Shown: piece by piece, positions 41,701 through 51,373 of the stretch
Numbering within the stretch: the first letter of the stretch is position 1
How the letters are laid out: each line of letters opens with the position of its first letter
Assembly (NCBI GenBank): GCA_020853795.1
Contig: JADYYF010000027.1
Span: 1-51,889, forward strand
Direction of reading: 5' to 3'
Source: Candidatus Zixiibacteriota bacterium
Lineage (GTDB): Bacteria; Zixibacteria; MSB-5A5; CAIYYT01
Length of the DNA stretch: 51,889 bases
Position numbers and translations under genes: made by a program
Notes under the pieces: model-generated
Database searches by the model: none
Told to the model about the DNA's origin: nothing
Seen by the model: the letters and a program-made list of their open reading frames with translations, nothing else

Positions 41701-43047
41701 CTACGGCGCCTGATACCGCCGCCGATTCGGCAGCTTGCGCAGCACCCACAATCCGATCAACATCGGCACCACTTGCGCTACCAGCGCCAGCCGGTGGTGA
41801 ATCGACCCCGCCAACGCTGCCGGATCGCCGATTCCCAACGCCCCCAGCCAATCCAGCGTCACCTGCCCCAGCGGTTGGTCCGACTTGCCGAACAGCACAA
41901 CCAGCCCCCATAGAAGCGGCCCAACAATGGCTGCCGCTTTCGAGCACAGCGACAACACTCCGTAAAATTGACCCAGCTTCTCCGCCGGCGCCAGGCTGTT
42001 GAGAAGTGGCCGCGAGGTCGTCCAGACCGCCCCTAAGAAGATGCCGACTAAGCCTCCAATCACGAAGAACACTGCTTTCGACGCCGCCACCGAAGCAGCC
42101 AGCAAGCACACAACCCATCCCGCCGCCGTAATCATCAACGCCGTCTTCGCTTTCAGCCAGTCCGTGATGTAGCCGAACAAAATCGAACCGAACAGCGCCA
42201 CCGTCGTCGACACCGCAAACAGAATCAGCTTGTCCGTTTCGACAAAGCCTACCGCCGACTGCGAGTACACCGACATGTACAGAATTACCGTGTTCACCGC
42301 ATCCGCGATCAGGAAATTGCCGATCATGAACCGTAACAGCCCCGGATAATCACGCGTCTCCTTCAACGACCGGCGCAGCCCGACCCAGAAACTCTCGCGC
42401 GCCGGAATGTGCCCCTGTACCGCCGGTCGCTCTTTCACCCACAGGAATGTCGGGATCGCAAACAGCGCAAACAGCAGCGCCGTCGGTAGAAACGTGTACA
42501 CGCTCCCCGACACCCCCGGCCAGATCGTCAGTGTCGACAGCGGATAAACCATCAGCAACCCGCACAACGAGCCGGCATACCCGATGCCGGTGCCCAGGCC
42601 GGAGATCTTGCCGATGTTCTCCGGCGTCGACACATCGCTGATCAGCGCATTGTAGAACGTCAGCCCGCCTTCGTAAAAATAATTCGCCGCCGCAAACAGC
42701 ACCAGAATCACCACGATCAGCGCCGTGTAAAGCGACTGCAGCAAAGCCGTCAGCGCAATCAACTCTGTGAATCCGACGCACAGCAGCGTGAACACCAGCA
42801 GGTGATCAAGTCGCGTGCCGTGGTGATCGGCGCGCCGTCCCAGCGCCGGCAGCGTCAACGCCACCGCCAGCATCGAGGCCGAATACGCCAGGCTGAAATA
42901 GATGTCCTCCAGCGCCAGCTCATTGATCAGCCACGACGCGAAAAAATACGTCACGATATTCATCGAGAAAATCGTGTTCGCAAAGTCGTAGATGATCCAG
43001 CCGATCTGCGCCTTACGCATCTCCCGCGTTGCCGTGACTGCTGCCAT
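41701..43047 (-). CDS. MFS transporter, UMF1 family
   Basis: 448 residues with about 12 membrane helices. The start RKAQIGWIIYDFANTIFSMN is the hallmark of the UMF1 (Vps22/Atg22-like) group; LGTGIGYAGSLCGLLMVYPL and SRPLLNSLAPAEKLGQFYGV are also typical. The substrate is unknown in most members. It has no strong ribosome site and lies 63 nt behind the HD-domain gene, probably in the same run. Confidence 0.9.
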   Translation of the reverse strand: MAAVTATREMRKAQIGWIIYDFANTIFSMNIVTYFFASWLINELALEDIYFSLAYSASMLAVALTLPALGRRADHHGTRLDHLLVFTLLCVGFTELIALTALLQSLYTALIVVILVLFAAANYFYEGGLTFYNALISDVSTPENIGKISGLGTGIGYAGSLCGLLMVYPLSTLTIWPGVSGSVYTFLPTALLFALFAIPTFLWVKERPAVQGHIPARESFWVGLRRSLKETRDYPGLLRFMIGNFLIADAVNTVILYMSVYSQSAVGFVETDKLILFAVSTTVALFGSILFGYITDWLKAKTALMITAAGWVVCLLAASVAASKAVFFVIGGLVGIFLGAVWTTSRPLLNSLAPAEKLGQFYGVLSLCSKAAAIVGPLLWGLVVLFGKSDQPLGQVTLDWLGALGIGDPAALAGSIHHRLALVAQVVPMLIGLWVLRKLPNRRRYQAP

Positions 43048-43110
43048 GAATTCGTCTATCCGAACCGCCCCGCTGCCTGTTAGCGTCTGATTAGCGCTTG
43101 CCGCCCGCGC

Positions 43111-43659
43111 TCAAAACCCCAGCTCCGGCGCGATCGACCGCATCCCCTCGAGCGCCAGACCGAGAAATTCTTCCAGTGTCAAGCCCAGTTCCGAGCATTT
43201 GGCGATCCCCTCGCGCCGCGCCCCCGCAGCAAAACGTTTGTCCTTGAATCGCTTCATGATCGATGCCACCTGCAGCTCCGCCAGCTTGCGCGACGGATGC
43301 ATCATCACCGCCGCCGTAATCAGTCCTGTCGTCGGATCGGTCGCATACAACGACCAGTCCATCCTCGACAAACACGGCTTGTGGTCGGCGTGGCAGTGAA
43401 TCGCATACTGCATTTCCTCGTCGATTTCCGGATACGCCGCCAGCCACTCGCGGGTGACGAAGGTGTGCCGCTCCGGCGCGTTCATCGTCTCCACATAATC
43501 GAGATCGTGCAGCAACCCGACCATCCCCCAGCGCTCGACGTCTTCCCCAAAATGCTCCGCCAGCCGCCGCATCACCGCCTCGACGCTGATGATATGCTTA
43601 ACCAGATTTTCCTGCCCCACCTTCGCCCGCACCAGTTCCAATGCCTCGGTTCGATTCAT
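43111..43659 (-). CDS. HD-domain phosphohydrolase
   Basis: 182 residues from ATG 43659 (AGGAAG upstream). HD ligands: NLVKHIISVEAVM (H21), VGLLHDLDYVE (H51, D52) and YAIHCHADHKP. The C-terminal half (DKRFAAGARREGIAKCSELG) is as in small HDIG hydrolases. The substrate, probably a phospho-compound, is unknown. The stop of the outer-membrane barrel gene lies 10 nt ahead. Confidence 0.88.
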   Translation of the reverse strand: MNRTEALELVRAKVGQENLVKHIISVEAVMRRLAEHFGEDVERWGMVGLLHDLDYVETMNAPERHTFVTREWLAAYPEIDEEMQYAIHCHADHKPCLSRMDWSLYATDPTTGLITAAVMMHPSRKLAELQVASIMKRFKDKRFAAGARREGIAKCSELGLTLEEFLGLALEGMRSIAPELGF

Positions 43660-43669
43660 CCGTCTCTTC

Positions 43670-45592
43670 CTAATCCAGAAACGCCCAATTAAAGCCCCAC
43701 CAGACCGAACGGCCGCGCTGATCCAAGCCGGCCACCGTGTACTTCGTGTCGAAGACATTCTCGAAGTTGAAGAAGAAATGAAAGCTCTTGAGATCAAAAG
43801 TGAAATACGTGTCTGCTGTCAACGCGCCGTCCTCCGGCGCTCCAACGAAGTTGCGATCCGCCGCCGACCGCAGCTTGGCCCCTGCGCCGAAATGCAGATC
43901 AACCAGGAACCGCCGGATCGGCAACTTGTACATCACGATCCCAGTCGCCGTGTGCGCCGGACCGAACGTCAGATTTTCGCCCGCCGTCGTCACCCGTCGC
44001 AGCCCATAACTCACCTCCGCCTCCAGTCGCGGATGCATCCGCCACTGTGACTCCAGACTGACCAGCCAAACGTTGCGGTCAATCCCCGCCGCGCTAAACT
44101 CGCCGTACTTCAACGAATCGAAGCTGACTGTCCACGCCGGCATCTCCTCTAAATGAAAATACCCGCCGCGCAACCGCAACCACAGCCACTCCGATCGGCG
44201 CTCCAAACTGGCCTCCACGCCGCTGGCCGACCCGATATCGAGATCATCGCTCGGCCGCAGGCGGTAATCCACCGAATCCGCCTCAATTGCCGCACTCTTG
44301 TCGACGCCGTACATCATCTCCGCCGTCGGCACGATCGCCGCATGCGAGGCCGTCACACTCGCCGTGATTTCCTCCGACAGCGACCCGACGATCATCGCTA
44401 CCGCCGTCGGTCGCGGCGTCAGGTCCGATGATCCCGTCACCGCCAGATGCGCATAAGCCGTCGTCCTCGCATTCAGTGCCACGATGTCGCTCACGCCGCC
44501 ACTGTAATATAGGGCGTTTGTCGTCTCCCCCTTATCGGTGTAGCGGCAATACCGCGAATCCACCGCCAACTCCAATTGATGTCGGCCCGCTTCGCGCTGA
44601 TTCGCCACCCGTACATCGACGACCTTGAATCGTTGCGCCGTTCGCAACTTCACATCGTTGAATTTCTGATCCGCGCTCTTGTAAGACACGTCGAACGCGT
44701 ACACCGACGTCGGCCCGGCATAATACCGCGCCTGCGCCGCATATGTCCCCTCGTAATCGCTGCTATATCCCGAGTACCCATACGCCGACGGAAAGATCAA
44801 CCGATCCCCCTTCAGCCGGTTGAACGCGTACAGCAAATCCAGCTTCAGTCGCCGCCCAACATCTGGCGCAGCCACAAACCGCATTCGTTCCAGCTTGCTG
44901 TTGGACGAGAAGTATAGCCCGTCCATCTTCTGGAAACTGCCGTCCGCCGCCAAAAATCCTACTGGTCCAAAATAGTTCTGGAATCGAAATGTCGTGTTGG
45001 CAAATCCCCCGCGCCCGCGCGTCACATAGATCGAGCTGTGCGCCGTGTCCGACGGAATCCGCTCCAGCCGCTGCACCATCGTCAACGCCCGTCCAAACGG
45101 CGCCATCACCGCCGCCGACCCGGGCCACAGTAACATCTCAAAATCCGCCGTCTCCGTGCGCAAGAAATCCTCCCCGTACGGCAACGGCACCGGATTCGCA
45201 AAGGACTGATCCCCAGCGAACATATCATATCGCGACAGCGCTGCCGGCGCCAACCCCGCCGCGTAGAAACTCTCGAAATCTCCCCACGGCGTCACGGAGT
45301 ACCGCGCCAGCGCCGGGTTCATCTTCCACCGCGACGTCGCCTGCGGCAGGTCGAGCCTGAGCAGCCAGCCCTGCTCCCCGGCCAGCAACACCATCACGCT
45401 GTCCCGAAACTCCCGCGGCCACACGATCGTCGCAGTATCGGTTGGCGCCGCCACTTCGACCGTGTCCCCCACCGCCCTTGCTGAGTCGCCAATTGCCTCG
45501 GTCGTCTGCGCCGGGCAGTATACAGCCCCGCAGATCATCACAAGAGCGACGGCAACAAAAGTAACGGCGGGATGGCGCTGAGAGTGTTTCAT
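43670..45592 (-). CDS. Outer-membrane beta-barrel, TonB-dependent receptor-like
   Basis: 640 residues from ATG 45592 with signal peptide (VTFVAVALVMICGAVYCPAQ). A plug-like region with RTETADFEMLLWPGSAAVMA precedes many amphipathic beta strands (LKLDLLYAFNRLKGD, RYYAGPTSVYAFDVSYKSAD). The end FNFENVFDTKYTVAGLDQRG then WWGFNWAFLD is the usual C-terminal strand of TonB receptors. There is no clear carboxypeptidase-like domain or TonB box. With the ECF-type gene just upstream it may help take up a vitamin or metal, but this is inference. Confidence 0.8.
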   Translation of the reverse strand: MKHSQRHPAVTFVAVALVMICGAVYCPAQTTEAIGDSARAVGDTVEVAAPTDTATIVWPREFRDSVMVLLAGEQGWLLRLDLPQATSRWKMNPALARYSVTPWGDFESFYAAGLAPAALSRYDMFAGDQSFANPVPLPYGEDFLRTETADFEMLLWPGSAAVMAPFGRALTMVQRLERIPSDTAHSSIYVTRGRGGFANTTFRFQNYFGPVGFLAADGSFQKMDGLYFSSNSKLERMRFVAAPDVGRRLKLDLLYAFNRLKGDRLIFPSAYGYSGYSSDYEGTYAAQARYYAGPTSVYAFDVSYKSADQKFNDVKLRTAQRFKVVDVRVANQREAGRHQLELAVDSRYCRYTDKGETTNALYYSGGVSDIVALNARTTAYAHLAVTGSSDLTPRPTAVAMIVGSLSEEITASVTASHAAIVPTAEMMYGVDKSAAIEADSVDYRLRPSDDLDIGSASGVEASLERRSEWLWLRLRGGYFHLEEMPAWTVSFDSLKYGEFSAAGIDRNVWLVSLESQWRMHPRLEAEVSYGLRRVTTAGENLTFGPAHTATGIVMYKLPIRRFLVDLHFGAGAKLRSAADRNFVGAPEDGALTADTYFTFDLKSFHFFFNFENVFDTKYTVAGLDQRGRSVWWGFNWAFLD

Positions 45593-45633
45593 GACATTCC
45601 GTGCCGGACCAGCGCAGCCCCGGCGCCCCGACA

Positions 45634-46155
45634 CTAGTTGACTGGGAAAATACCCAACTTTTTGAGTTTCGCAAGGACGGGAAAGAGGATCACGAAGAAC
45701 AGCACATTACTGCCGACGGTCACCAACACAAATGGCGCCGACAACGCCAAGCGCTCCCAGAACGGCCCGAAGAGATACGCATCCGCCACCGACACCGGCG
45801 TCATATAGATCAGCGCGCTGACGATTCCCATCAACACCAGCCACACGTATCGCACGGCCTTTGACGCAGCATCCACCAGCCGCCGCGACCCCGAACCCAG
45901 TAGCCCGACTAGCGCATACCCCAGGACCTGCGCCGCCAGCACCGGCGGCGGCGCCAAACCATACGGATTGAACAATGAAATGATTAGCGCCGCGATGATT
46001 CCGACCGCCATCCCCGCCAGGCTCTCCAGGTAGAAGCCGGCGTAGAAAACGATCAGGATCGACAGCGTGACATTGGGGAGCGCGAGCAGCACAAACGAGC
46101 CGGCGTAAGCCAGCGCGGCAAAGATGCCGATGGCGGCAACGCGGCGCGCGTTCAC
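45634..46155 (-). CDS. ECF transporter S component-like membrane protein
   Basis: 173 residues, six hydrophobic segments, starting RRVAAIGIFAALAYAGSFVL with PNVTLSILIVFYAGFYLES and ISLFNPYGLAPPPVLAAQVL, a pattern of ECF S components (substrate-binding). GTG 46155 overlaps the metalloprotease stop by 4 nt (GTGA). No EcfA or EcfT lies in the window, as is common for group II types. Ligand unknown. Confidence 0.75.
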   Translation of the reverse strand: MNARRVAAIGIFAALAYAGSFVLLALPNVTLSILIVFYAGFYLESLAGMAVGIIAALIISLFNPYGLAPPPVLAAQVLGYALVGLLGSGSRRLVDAASKAVRYVWLVLMGIVSALIYMTPVSVADAYLFGPFWERLALSAPFVLVTVGSNVLFFVILFPVLAKLKKLGIFPVN

Positions 46156-48029
46156 CTGATCACGAGGATCTTCTTGTGGGTGGTCTCGTCACCGATGCGC
46201 ACCTGCACGACATACACCCCCGAGGCGACTTCTTCCCGGTCGTTGTTGCGGCCATTCCATTGAATCGGATACCGCTCTCCGGCCGCCGGCTCGTAGGTCC
46301 CCGACTGGTAGACCTCTTCCCCCGCGGCGTTGAAGATCGTCATGTTGACCTGCGCCTTCGCTGCCGGTTGCACGATCACATAGAAGGCATGGTCGTCGCC
46401 TTCCGAGAGCAGGAACTTGGTGTTGACGAACGTTACCGTATTCTCCTTGATCACCACCGATGTGTTGGTCACTTCGAAGCGATAGAAATTGTCCTTCCGC
46501 CTCAGTTCCGGGTTCACAATCGTTACCACCCCGAGCAGATCCGTGACGGCCGTCAGGTTGCGCTCTTGAATCAGCCCAAAGTTCTGATAGTGCGTCGGAT
46601 CAACTTTCAAGGGTGCATTGAGATTGAAACGGTCATACCCGGTCATCGCAATCCGCCAATCGGTCGGAATTGGCGTGCTCACCGCCCCCTCGAAATTCAT
46701 CGTAAACACCGAGTCGATTGTGCCGGTGCTGAATACCAGGTAATTGAACCCCAGCTCCGACGGTAAGAACGCATTGTCGCTCGCCTGCTGTTTGGTCACC
46801 GGATACTGCGAATAGTACCGGATATACGGACGCAGCGGACTGCCGGCGTTATCCGGCACCATCGCGTAATTGGCCGCTTCCTCGAAAAACTTCCCCGGCC
46901 GCGCCCGCGTGCCGGTGAAAAAGAGCGCCTTTCCATACTCCAGCCACGCCTTCTCCAGGTCGACCGCGCCGCCGCTGATCTCGTCCAGCGCCCCTTGCAA
47001 CGCTCCGCTCAGGAGATTCTCCCCCGGGACCTCGCCGCAGCGCTCCCACACCAGCCGCACCAAATCGCGCCCGTACAACTGGCTCAAATAGATCGGCATC
47101 AGTGCGGCGCCGTAGATGTTCAGACCCGTCTCGGAAATGTAACGCAGTGACCGGTGAACCTGGTCCAGGTAGAATTCCAAATACAAATAATAGTCGTTGA
47201 TGTTGTCGTATGTGTCCTCTTCCGCCCACACCGAGGACATCTCGAACCAGTACGGATTCTGCAGCGCCGGCGTGCAGTTCGCGTCGGTGCACAACTCCTC
47301 GGCATCGTAAGCCAGGTGAATCGCGTGCAGAAACTCGTGCGCCACCGTCACCCGCATCGCGTCCAGCGGTCGCGTGTCATAGCCCTGGTACTGCTCATAG
47401 TGGTTGTCCAACTCCATCCAGGACGTCGCCTTCACCATCGGCCCGTCCGCCACGGCCTGATCCGCCCACGTGATACCGTAAACCTGGCCGCCGACGTCGC
47501 GGATGTACACGTCATAGCGCGCATCGCCCCCGCCGTGATTCTGGTCATTGATCGGCTCGCGGAAGCCCCGCTGATTGATATGATGATCCCAGACCGAATC
47601 GCACACCAACGCAACAATCTCCGGATAATCCGGGACTCCGTTGCTGTTGTGATCGCCGTAGCTCTCGTCGATCCGATCGCGATCCCCCGCCGCCGTCGTA
47701 TAATGAATCTTGAAGTGCCCGCCCGGCGAATCGTAGATCTCCGGAAAATCGGCATCCGTCGGCCGCGCCAGGAATTCCGAAATCCCCGCCTGCTTGCCCA
47801 GCAACTTCTCGTAGGCCCGCAGTTGAAACACCGCCGGCAACCCGCACTTGACCAGCGCCGCCGGCTGCTCCGGCTCTACACCCGCCAGCGCCGCACGCTC
47901 TTGCATTGCTGCCAGGGCCGCCGCCAATTGCTCCGCCCGGCTCATCGCCGCCGTCGGCAAGGCGTAACTGAAGGAATTGATCACCAGGAAAACGAACGCG
48001 GTTAGGAGGGCAGAAACATGCAGACTCAC
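46152..48029 (-). CDS. Secreted MXAN_6640-like metalloprotease with FlgD-Ig C-terminus
   Basis: 625 residues from GTG 48029 (AAGGAG 6 nt upstream), overlapping the PHP gene stop by 4 nt. Signal peptide LTAFVFLVINSFSYALPTAA. GGHFKIHYTTAAGDRDRID, DHNSNGVPDYPE and the zinc motif HEFLHAIHLAYD (231-242) with downstream WFEMSSVWAEED match the MXAN_6640 putative metalloproteases. The last 80 residues are a FlgD-Ig/type IX-like tail (VNMTIFNAAGEEVYQSGTYE ending KKILVIR). It probably degrades proteins outside the cell. Confidence 0.87.
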   Translation of the reverse strand: MSLHVSALLTAFVFLVINSFSYALPTAAMSRAEQLAAALAAMQERAALAGVEPEQPAALVKCGLPAVFQLRAYEKLLGKQAGISEFLARPTDADFPEIYDSPGGHFKIHYTTAAGDRDRIDESYGDHNSNGVPDYPEIVALVCDSVWDHHINQRGFREPINDQNHGGGDARYDVYIRDVGGQVYGITWADQAVADGPMVKATSWMELDNHYEQYQGYDTRPLDAMRVTVAHEFLHAIHLAYDAEELCTDANCTPALQNPYWFEMSSVWAEEDTYDNINDYYLYLEFYLDQVHRSLRYISETGLNIYGAALMPIYLSQLYGRDLVRLVWERCGEVPGENLLSGALQGALDEISGGAVDLEKAWLEYGKALFFTGTRARPGKFFEEAANYAMVPDNAGSPLRPYIRYYSQYPVTKQQASDNAFLPSELGFNYLVFSTGTIDSVFTMNFEGAVSTPIPTDWRIAMTGYDRFNLNAPLKVDPTHYQNFGLIQERNLTAVTDLLGVVTIVNPELRRKDNFYRFEVTNTSVVIKENTVTFVNTKFLLSEGDDHAFYVIVQPAAKAQVNMTIFNAAGEEVYQSGTYEPAAGERYPIQWNGRNNDREEVASGVYVVQVRIGDETTHKKILVIR

Positions 48030-48877
48030 GATGGCTCCTTGCGGCTGGAAGTTCGAGCGGCTAAGTATTCTCTCATGCGAACAAGTACTTCATAAGGTAC
48101 ACGCTGGCTCCCCATCTCGGCGCGCGGATCGGGACGGCCATGCCAGTCTGACCCGCCGGAGATGAGCAGATTCTTCTTCTCGGCAATGCTCTTGTAATGA
48201 CGCACCTGCTGCGGTGTATGTTTGGAATGGTACACTTCGATCCCGTCCATCCCGATCTCTTTGAAATAATCGATCGTGTCGTCGCGCTTGGCCGTCCCCG
48301 GGTGCGCCATGATCGCCAGCCCGCCGGCCTCGTGTACCAGCTCGATCGCCTCCACCGGATCAAAGAAGGTCTTCGGCACGTACGCCGGCGCGTGATAGCC
48401 CAGATACCGGCTGAACGCCTCGTCAAACGTCTGCACGAATTCCTCCGACAACAGCGCATCCGCCACGTGCGGCCGGCCCACGACCCCCGATCCCGCCATC
48501 CGCTTGACCGTGTCCATCCGCAAGTCGATTCCCATTTCGTTCAGCTTCTTCACCATCATCTCCCCCCGCTTCAACCGCTCGGCCTGATAAAACGTCACCT
48601 TCTCCGCCAGCGGCTTGTAGTTGCAGTCGATGAAGTACGCCAGCATGTGGATGTCGGAATTCTGATACGTGCAGGACAACTCGATGCCCGTCACAAATTC
48701 AATGCCCAATTTGTCGGCACATCCCTCCGCCTCCGGCAGCGCATCCAGCGAGTCATGATCGGTGATCGCAATCGCCGCCAGCCGCCGCTCCGCCGCAATC
48801 GCCACCGTCTCCTGCGGCGTACAGCGGCCGTCGGAGAAATGCGTGTGCATATGCAGATCAATCAGCTTGCCGGACAT
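48026..48877 (-). CDS. PHP domain metal-dependent phosphoesterase
   Basis: 283 residues with the PHP metal sites: LIDLHMHTHFSDGRCTPQE, AITDHDSLDALPEA, VTGIELSC, IMAHPGTAKR and SGGSDWHGRPDP. It resembles the YciV/TrpH type that acts on nucleotide ends (RNase AM or 3',5'-nucleoside bisphosphate activity in characterised members). The insert with VVGRPHVADALL is typical. Start ATG 48877 lies inside the end of the formiminotransferase gene (16-nt overlap). Confidence 0.92.
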   Translation of the reverse strand: MSGKLIDLHMHTHFSDGRCTPQETVAIAAERRLAAIAITDHDSLDALPEAEGCADKLGIEFVTGIELSCTYQNSDIHMLAYFIDCNYKPLAEKVTFYQAERLKRGEMMVKKLNEMGIDLRMDTVKRMAGSGVVGRPHVADALLSEEFVQTFDEAFSRYLGYHAPAYVPKTFFDPVEAIELVHEAGGLAIMAHPGTAKRDDTIDYFKEIGMDGIEVYHSKHTPQQVRHYKSIAEKKNLLISGGSDWHGRPDPRAEMGSQRVPYEVLVRMREYLAARTSSRKEPS

Positions 48878-50415
48878 CCGATCTTCTCGATAACAATTTC
48901 ACGCGCGCGCTTCGCCTGAGTTTCCGCTGCCGCCAGGATTTTGCGCGCCTCCCCGTCGATTTCCGCCGCCACTCGCTTGTCGGCAATCCCCGGCAAGTTG
49001 ATCTGAACATTGTAGAACGCCCCCTGCACGGCCGCGTGACCCATCAGCGCACCCACGCCGGCATCCGAGATCGAATTGACATTCCCGATCTTCGCAATCT
49101 CCATCGCCAGACCGATCGCCGCCAGCGCCTTCTGCATCGTCTCCAGCGGCGTTCGCGTCGCGGTAATCGTCGCCGCCTGAACCGCCGCCGTTCGCGCCGC
49201 CTGCTGTTCCGGCGACTCCTTCGGCAGCTTCATCGCCGCCATCACGGCATCGAACGATGCCGCATCGCGCGCGACCAGTTCGTACAGCTCATCCTTGAGC
49301 GCGTCCGCCCGCTTCAGAATCTCGTCGGCCTGGTCCTGCACCTCGGCGTACTTCTTCTTCCCCAATGTCAGCCGGCACACCATCGCCGCCAGCGCCGCCG
49401 CCAGCGAACCCGCCGCCGCCGACACCGAACCGCCGCCCGGCGCCGGCGCCGACGACGCCACGCTCTCGACGAACGTACTCAAGCCGCCGCGACTCCCCTG
49501 CTCCTCCGCGGACTTTTGCAGCTTGGCCTCAAGAATCTGCTCTTTGCTGAAATTCTCCAGCATCAGGTACCAGCGCGCGCTGTTCGATATCGCATCCAGC
49601 GGCACCAGCCCGACAATCTCGGTCGAGGTCACATTCGTTCCCCAGCGCGCCGCCTCCGACTTGATCGTCTCCAGCACCCGGTAAATCGGCGTCAACTGGT
49701 AGTTGATCAGGTTCATCGACACCTGCACGCAATTGCGGTCCTTGATCTCGAATCCGAGGGCGCGACAATACGCAAACCCGCCCGAGTTAGCCCGAATCGC
49801 CTTGGCAATCCGCTGCGCTACCTTGATGTCATTCGTGCCCAGGTAAGCGTTAAACGCGATCAAGAACTGCCGCACGCCGATCGCAATCGCTCCCGCCTGT
49901 TCATGCACCCGCCGCGGCCCGTAGTCCGGGACCAGCGTGTCGTCGGTCGCGATTGTCGCCTTGATCCCCTCGTACTGCCCGTGCTTGTTGCGAATGTCAG
50001 GCAGGCTCACTCGATCCGGTCGGGTCGCCGCCTGGTCGTAAAGATAGACCGGAATTTGCAGCTCGCTTCCCACTTTCTCCGCCAGCGACTTGGCCAGCTC
50101 GATGCATTCTTCCACCGTGATTTCGCTGATCGGCACAAACGGGCACACATCGGTCGCACCCATCCGCGGATGCTCACCCTGATGCGTCCGCAAATCGATC
50201 AGCTCGGCCGCCTTCTTGATCCCCAGGAACACGCCGTTCTTGACCGCCGTCGGCTCGCCCGCCACGGTCACGACCGCGCGATTGTGATCCTTGTCCATTT
50301 CGGCGTCCAGCAGCACCACCCCCGGCACCGAGGTAATCGCATCGGTGATCTGCTTGATCACCTCCGGTCGCCGCCCTTCGGAGAAATTCGGAACGCACTC
50401 CACGATCTTTGCCAT
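48862..50415 (-). CDS. Bifunctional glutamate formimidoyltransferase / formimidoyl-THF cyclodeaminase
   Basis: 517 residues from ATG 50415 (GGGAG upstream). Residues 1-300 are the transferase: KIVECVPNFSEGRRPEVIKQ, GEHPRMGATDVCPFVP, NCVQVSMNLINYQLTP. After a short joint, about 310-517 is the cyclodeaminase (SSAPAPGGGSVSAAAGSLAA, MVCRLTLGKKKYAEVQ, EIAKIGNVNSISDAGVGALM). Together they move the formimino group from formiminoglutamate to tetrahydrofolate and release ammonia, the last steps of histidine breakdown. No hutH, hutU or hutI is nearby, so other histidine genes must be elsewhere. Confidence 0.95.
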   Translation of the reverse strand: MAKIVECVPNFSEGRRPEVIKQITDAITSVPGVVLLDAEMDKDHNRAVVTVAGEPTAVKNGVFLGIKKAAELIDLRTHQGEHPRMGATDVCPFVPISEITVEECIELAKSLAEKVGSELQIPVYLYDQAATRPDRVSLPDIRNKHGQYEGIKATIATDDTLVPDYGPRRVHEQAGAIAIGVRQFLIAFNAYLGTNDIKVAQRIAKAIRANSGGFAYCRALGFEIKDRNCVQVSMNLINYQLTPIYRVLETIKSEAARWGTNVTSTEIVGLVPLDAISNSARWYLMLENFSKEQILEAKLQKSAEEQGSRGGLSTFVESVASSAPAPGGGSVSAAAGSLAAALAAMVCRLTLGKKKYAEVQDQADEILKRADALKDELYELVARDAASFDAVMAAMKLPKESPEQQAARTAAVQAATITATRTPLETMQKALAAIGLAMEIAKIGNVNSISDAGVGALMGHAAVQGAFYNVQINLPGIADKRVAAEIDGEARKILAAAETQAKRAREIVIEKIGCPAS

Positions 50416-50439
50416 AACGAGAAACTCCCGAGCCGATAA

Positions 50440-51372
50440 TCAGATCCGGTCGCGCACGGCCGCCCATAACAAAGGCAGCATGATCTCGTGGTGACCGGAG
50501 AAATCGAATGTCGTCGCGCCCAGCAAACGCGGGCGCGTTACAAAATTATTCCGCGGGCGGTAAAGCCCGATCATGTCGAAATTCGCGCAGGTGAAACGGG
50601 TGAACTTCGGATCAAGGTTGCGTGCAATTGCCAGCGCCTTTAAAAACACCTCCGGCATGATCACCGCCGACCCGAAATTCAGCGCCACCCCGCCGTTCTT
50701 CAGCCGCGTGACATGGTGACAATGAATCTTGAAATCGATCTGCGAGGCCGCCCCGACCACCGCGCCGTCATACGAATCGTGCGCATTTACGATATCCGTC
50801 CCCACTGCCACGTGCACCGTTGCCGGAATCCCCAGTTGCTGCGCCACCGCAAAAACCGACCGCTGCCGGTACTTGGCCCTCCGGCCGTTGATATAGCGCC
50901 CGGCCGCTTCGCCGAGTCCCGTCTTCTCTGTCCGGGCGATCGCCAAGACGCCGGCATAGTGCTGGCAGGTCTCCTGCGTCATCCCGAATTCCCCCTCCGC
51001 CAATGCCGCTTCGACATCTTCCGAGGTTTGCCCGAAAAACGCCAGCTCCAGATCGTGGATCAACGCGGCATTATTCGTCGAAAGCATTTGCACGCAGCCG
51101 CGTTGCATCATCTCGCACAATAGCGGCGCCAGACCGACCTTGATTACGTGCGCGCCGAACATCCACAGTATCGGTTTCTTCTTGCGCTGCGCCGTCACCA
51201 AGGCCGCAGCCAGCCTCTTTAAATCGGCGCCCTTCAAAATCTCCGGTAACGACTCGACGAACTCCGCGACCCCCGCACTCGCCAGCTTCAGGTCGAATTG
51301 TGAACGATGCACCTTCGAATGGCGCCCCTTGATCGAGCGCACCTTGAGCCGGCCAAGATCGATCTGCTTCAT
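50440..51372 (-). CDS. Deoxyhypusine synthase-like conserved protein
   Basis: 310 residues. The centre, PILWMFGAHVIKVGLAPLLC, then NNAALIHDLELAFFGQTSED and EGEFGMTQET, resembles the NAD-binding core of deoxyhypusine synthase (GAxxIKxGLxP, AaxIHDxE, G.TSEDV, FGM..ET). The usual C-terminal lysine motif is not evident, and bacteria lack eIF5A, so another NAD-dependent reaction is likely. It follows the DUF3108 gene within 1 nt and precedes the formiminotransferase gene by 24 nt. Confidence 0.75.
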   Translation of the reverse strand: MKQIDLGRLKVRSIKGRHSKVHRSQFDLKLASAGVAEFVESLPEILKGADLKRLAAALVTAQRKKKPILWMFGAHVIKVGLAPLLCEMMQRGCVQMLSTNNAALIHDLELAFFGQTSEDVEAALAEGEFGMTQETCQHYAGVLAIARTEKTGLGEAAGRYINGRRAKYRQRSVFAVAQQLGIPATVHVAVGTDIVNAHDSYDGAVVGAASQIDFKIHCHHVTRLKNGGVALNFGSAVIMPEVFLKALAIARNLDPKFTRFTCANFDMIGLYRPRNNFVTRPRLLGATTFDFSGHHEIMLPLLWAAVRDRI

Positions 51373-51373
51373 G

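Noticed and set aside
50430-50437. GCCGATAA on the plus strand as a sigma-28 -10 box
   Set aside because: No TAAA-like -35 at the right distance and no plus-strand gene follows.
49036-50439. 467-codon ORF on the plus strand
   Set aside because: Antisense to the formiminotransferase-cyclodeaminase gene; extreme Arg/His content and no recognisable domain.
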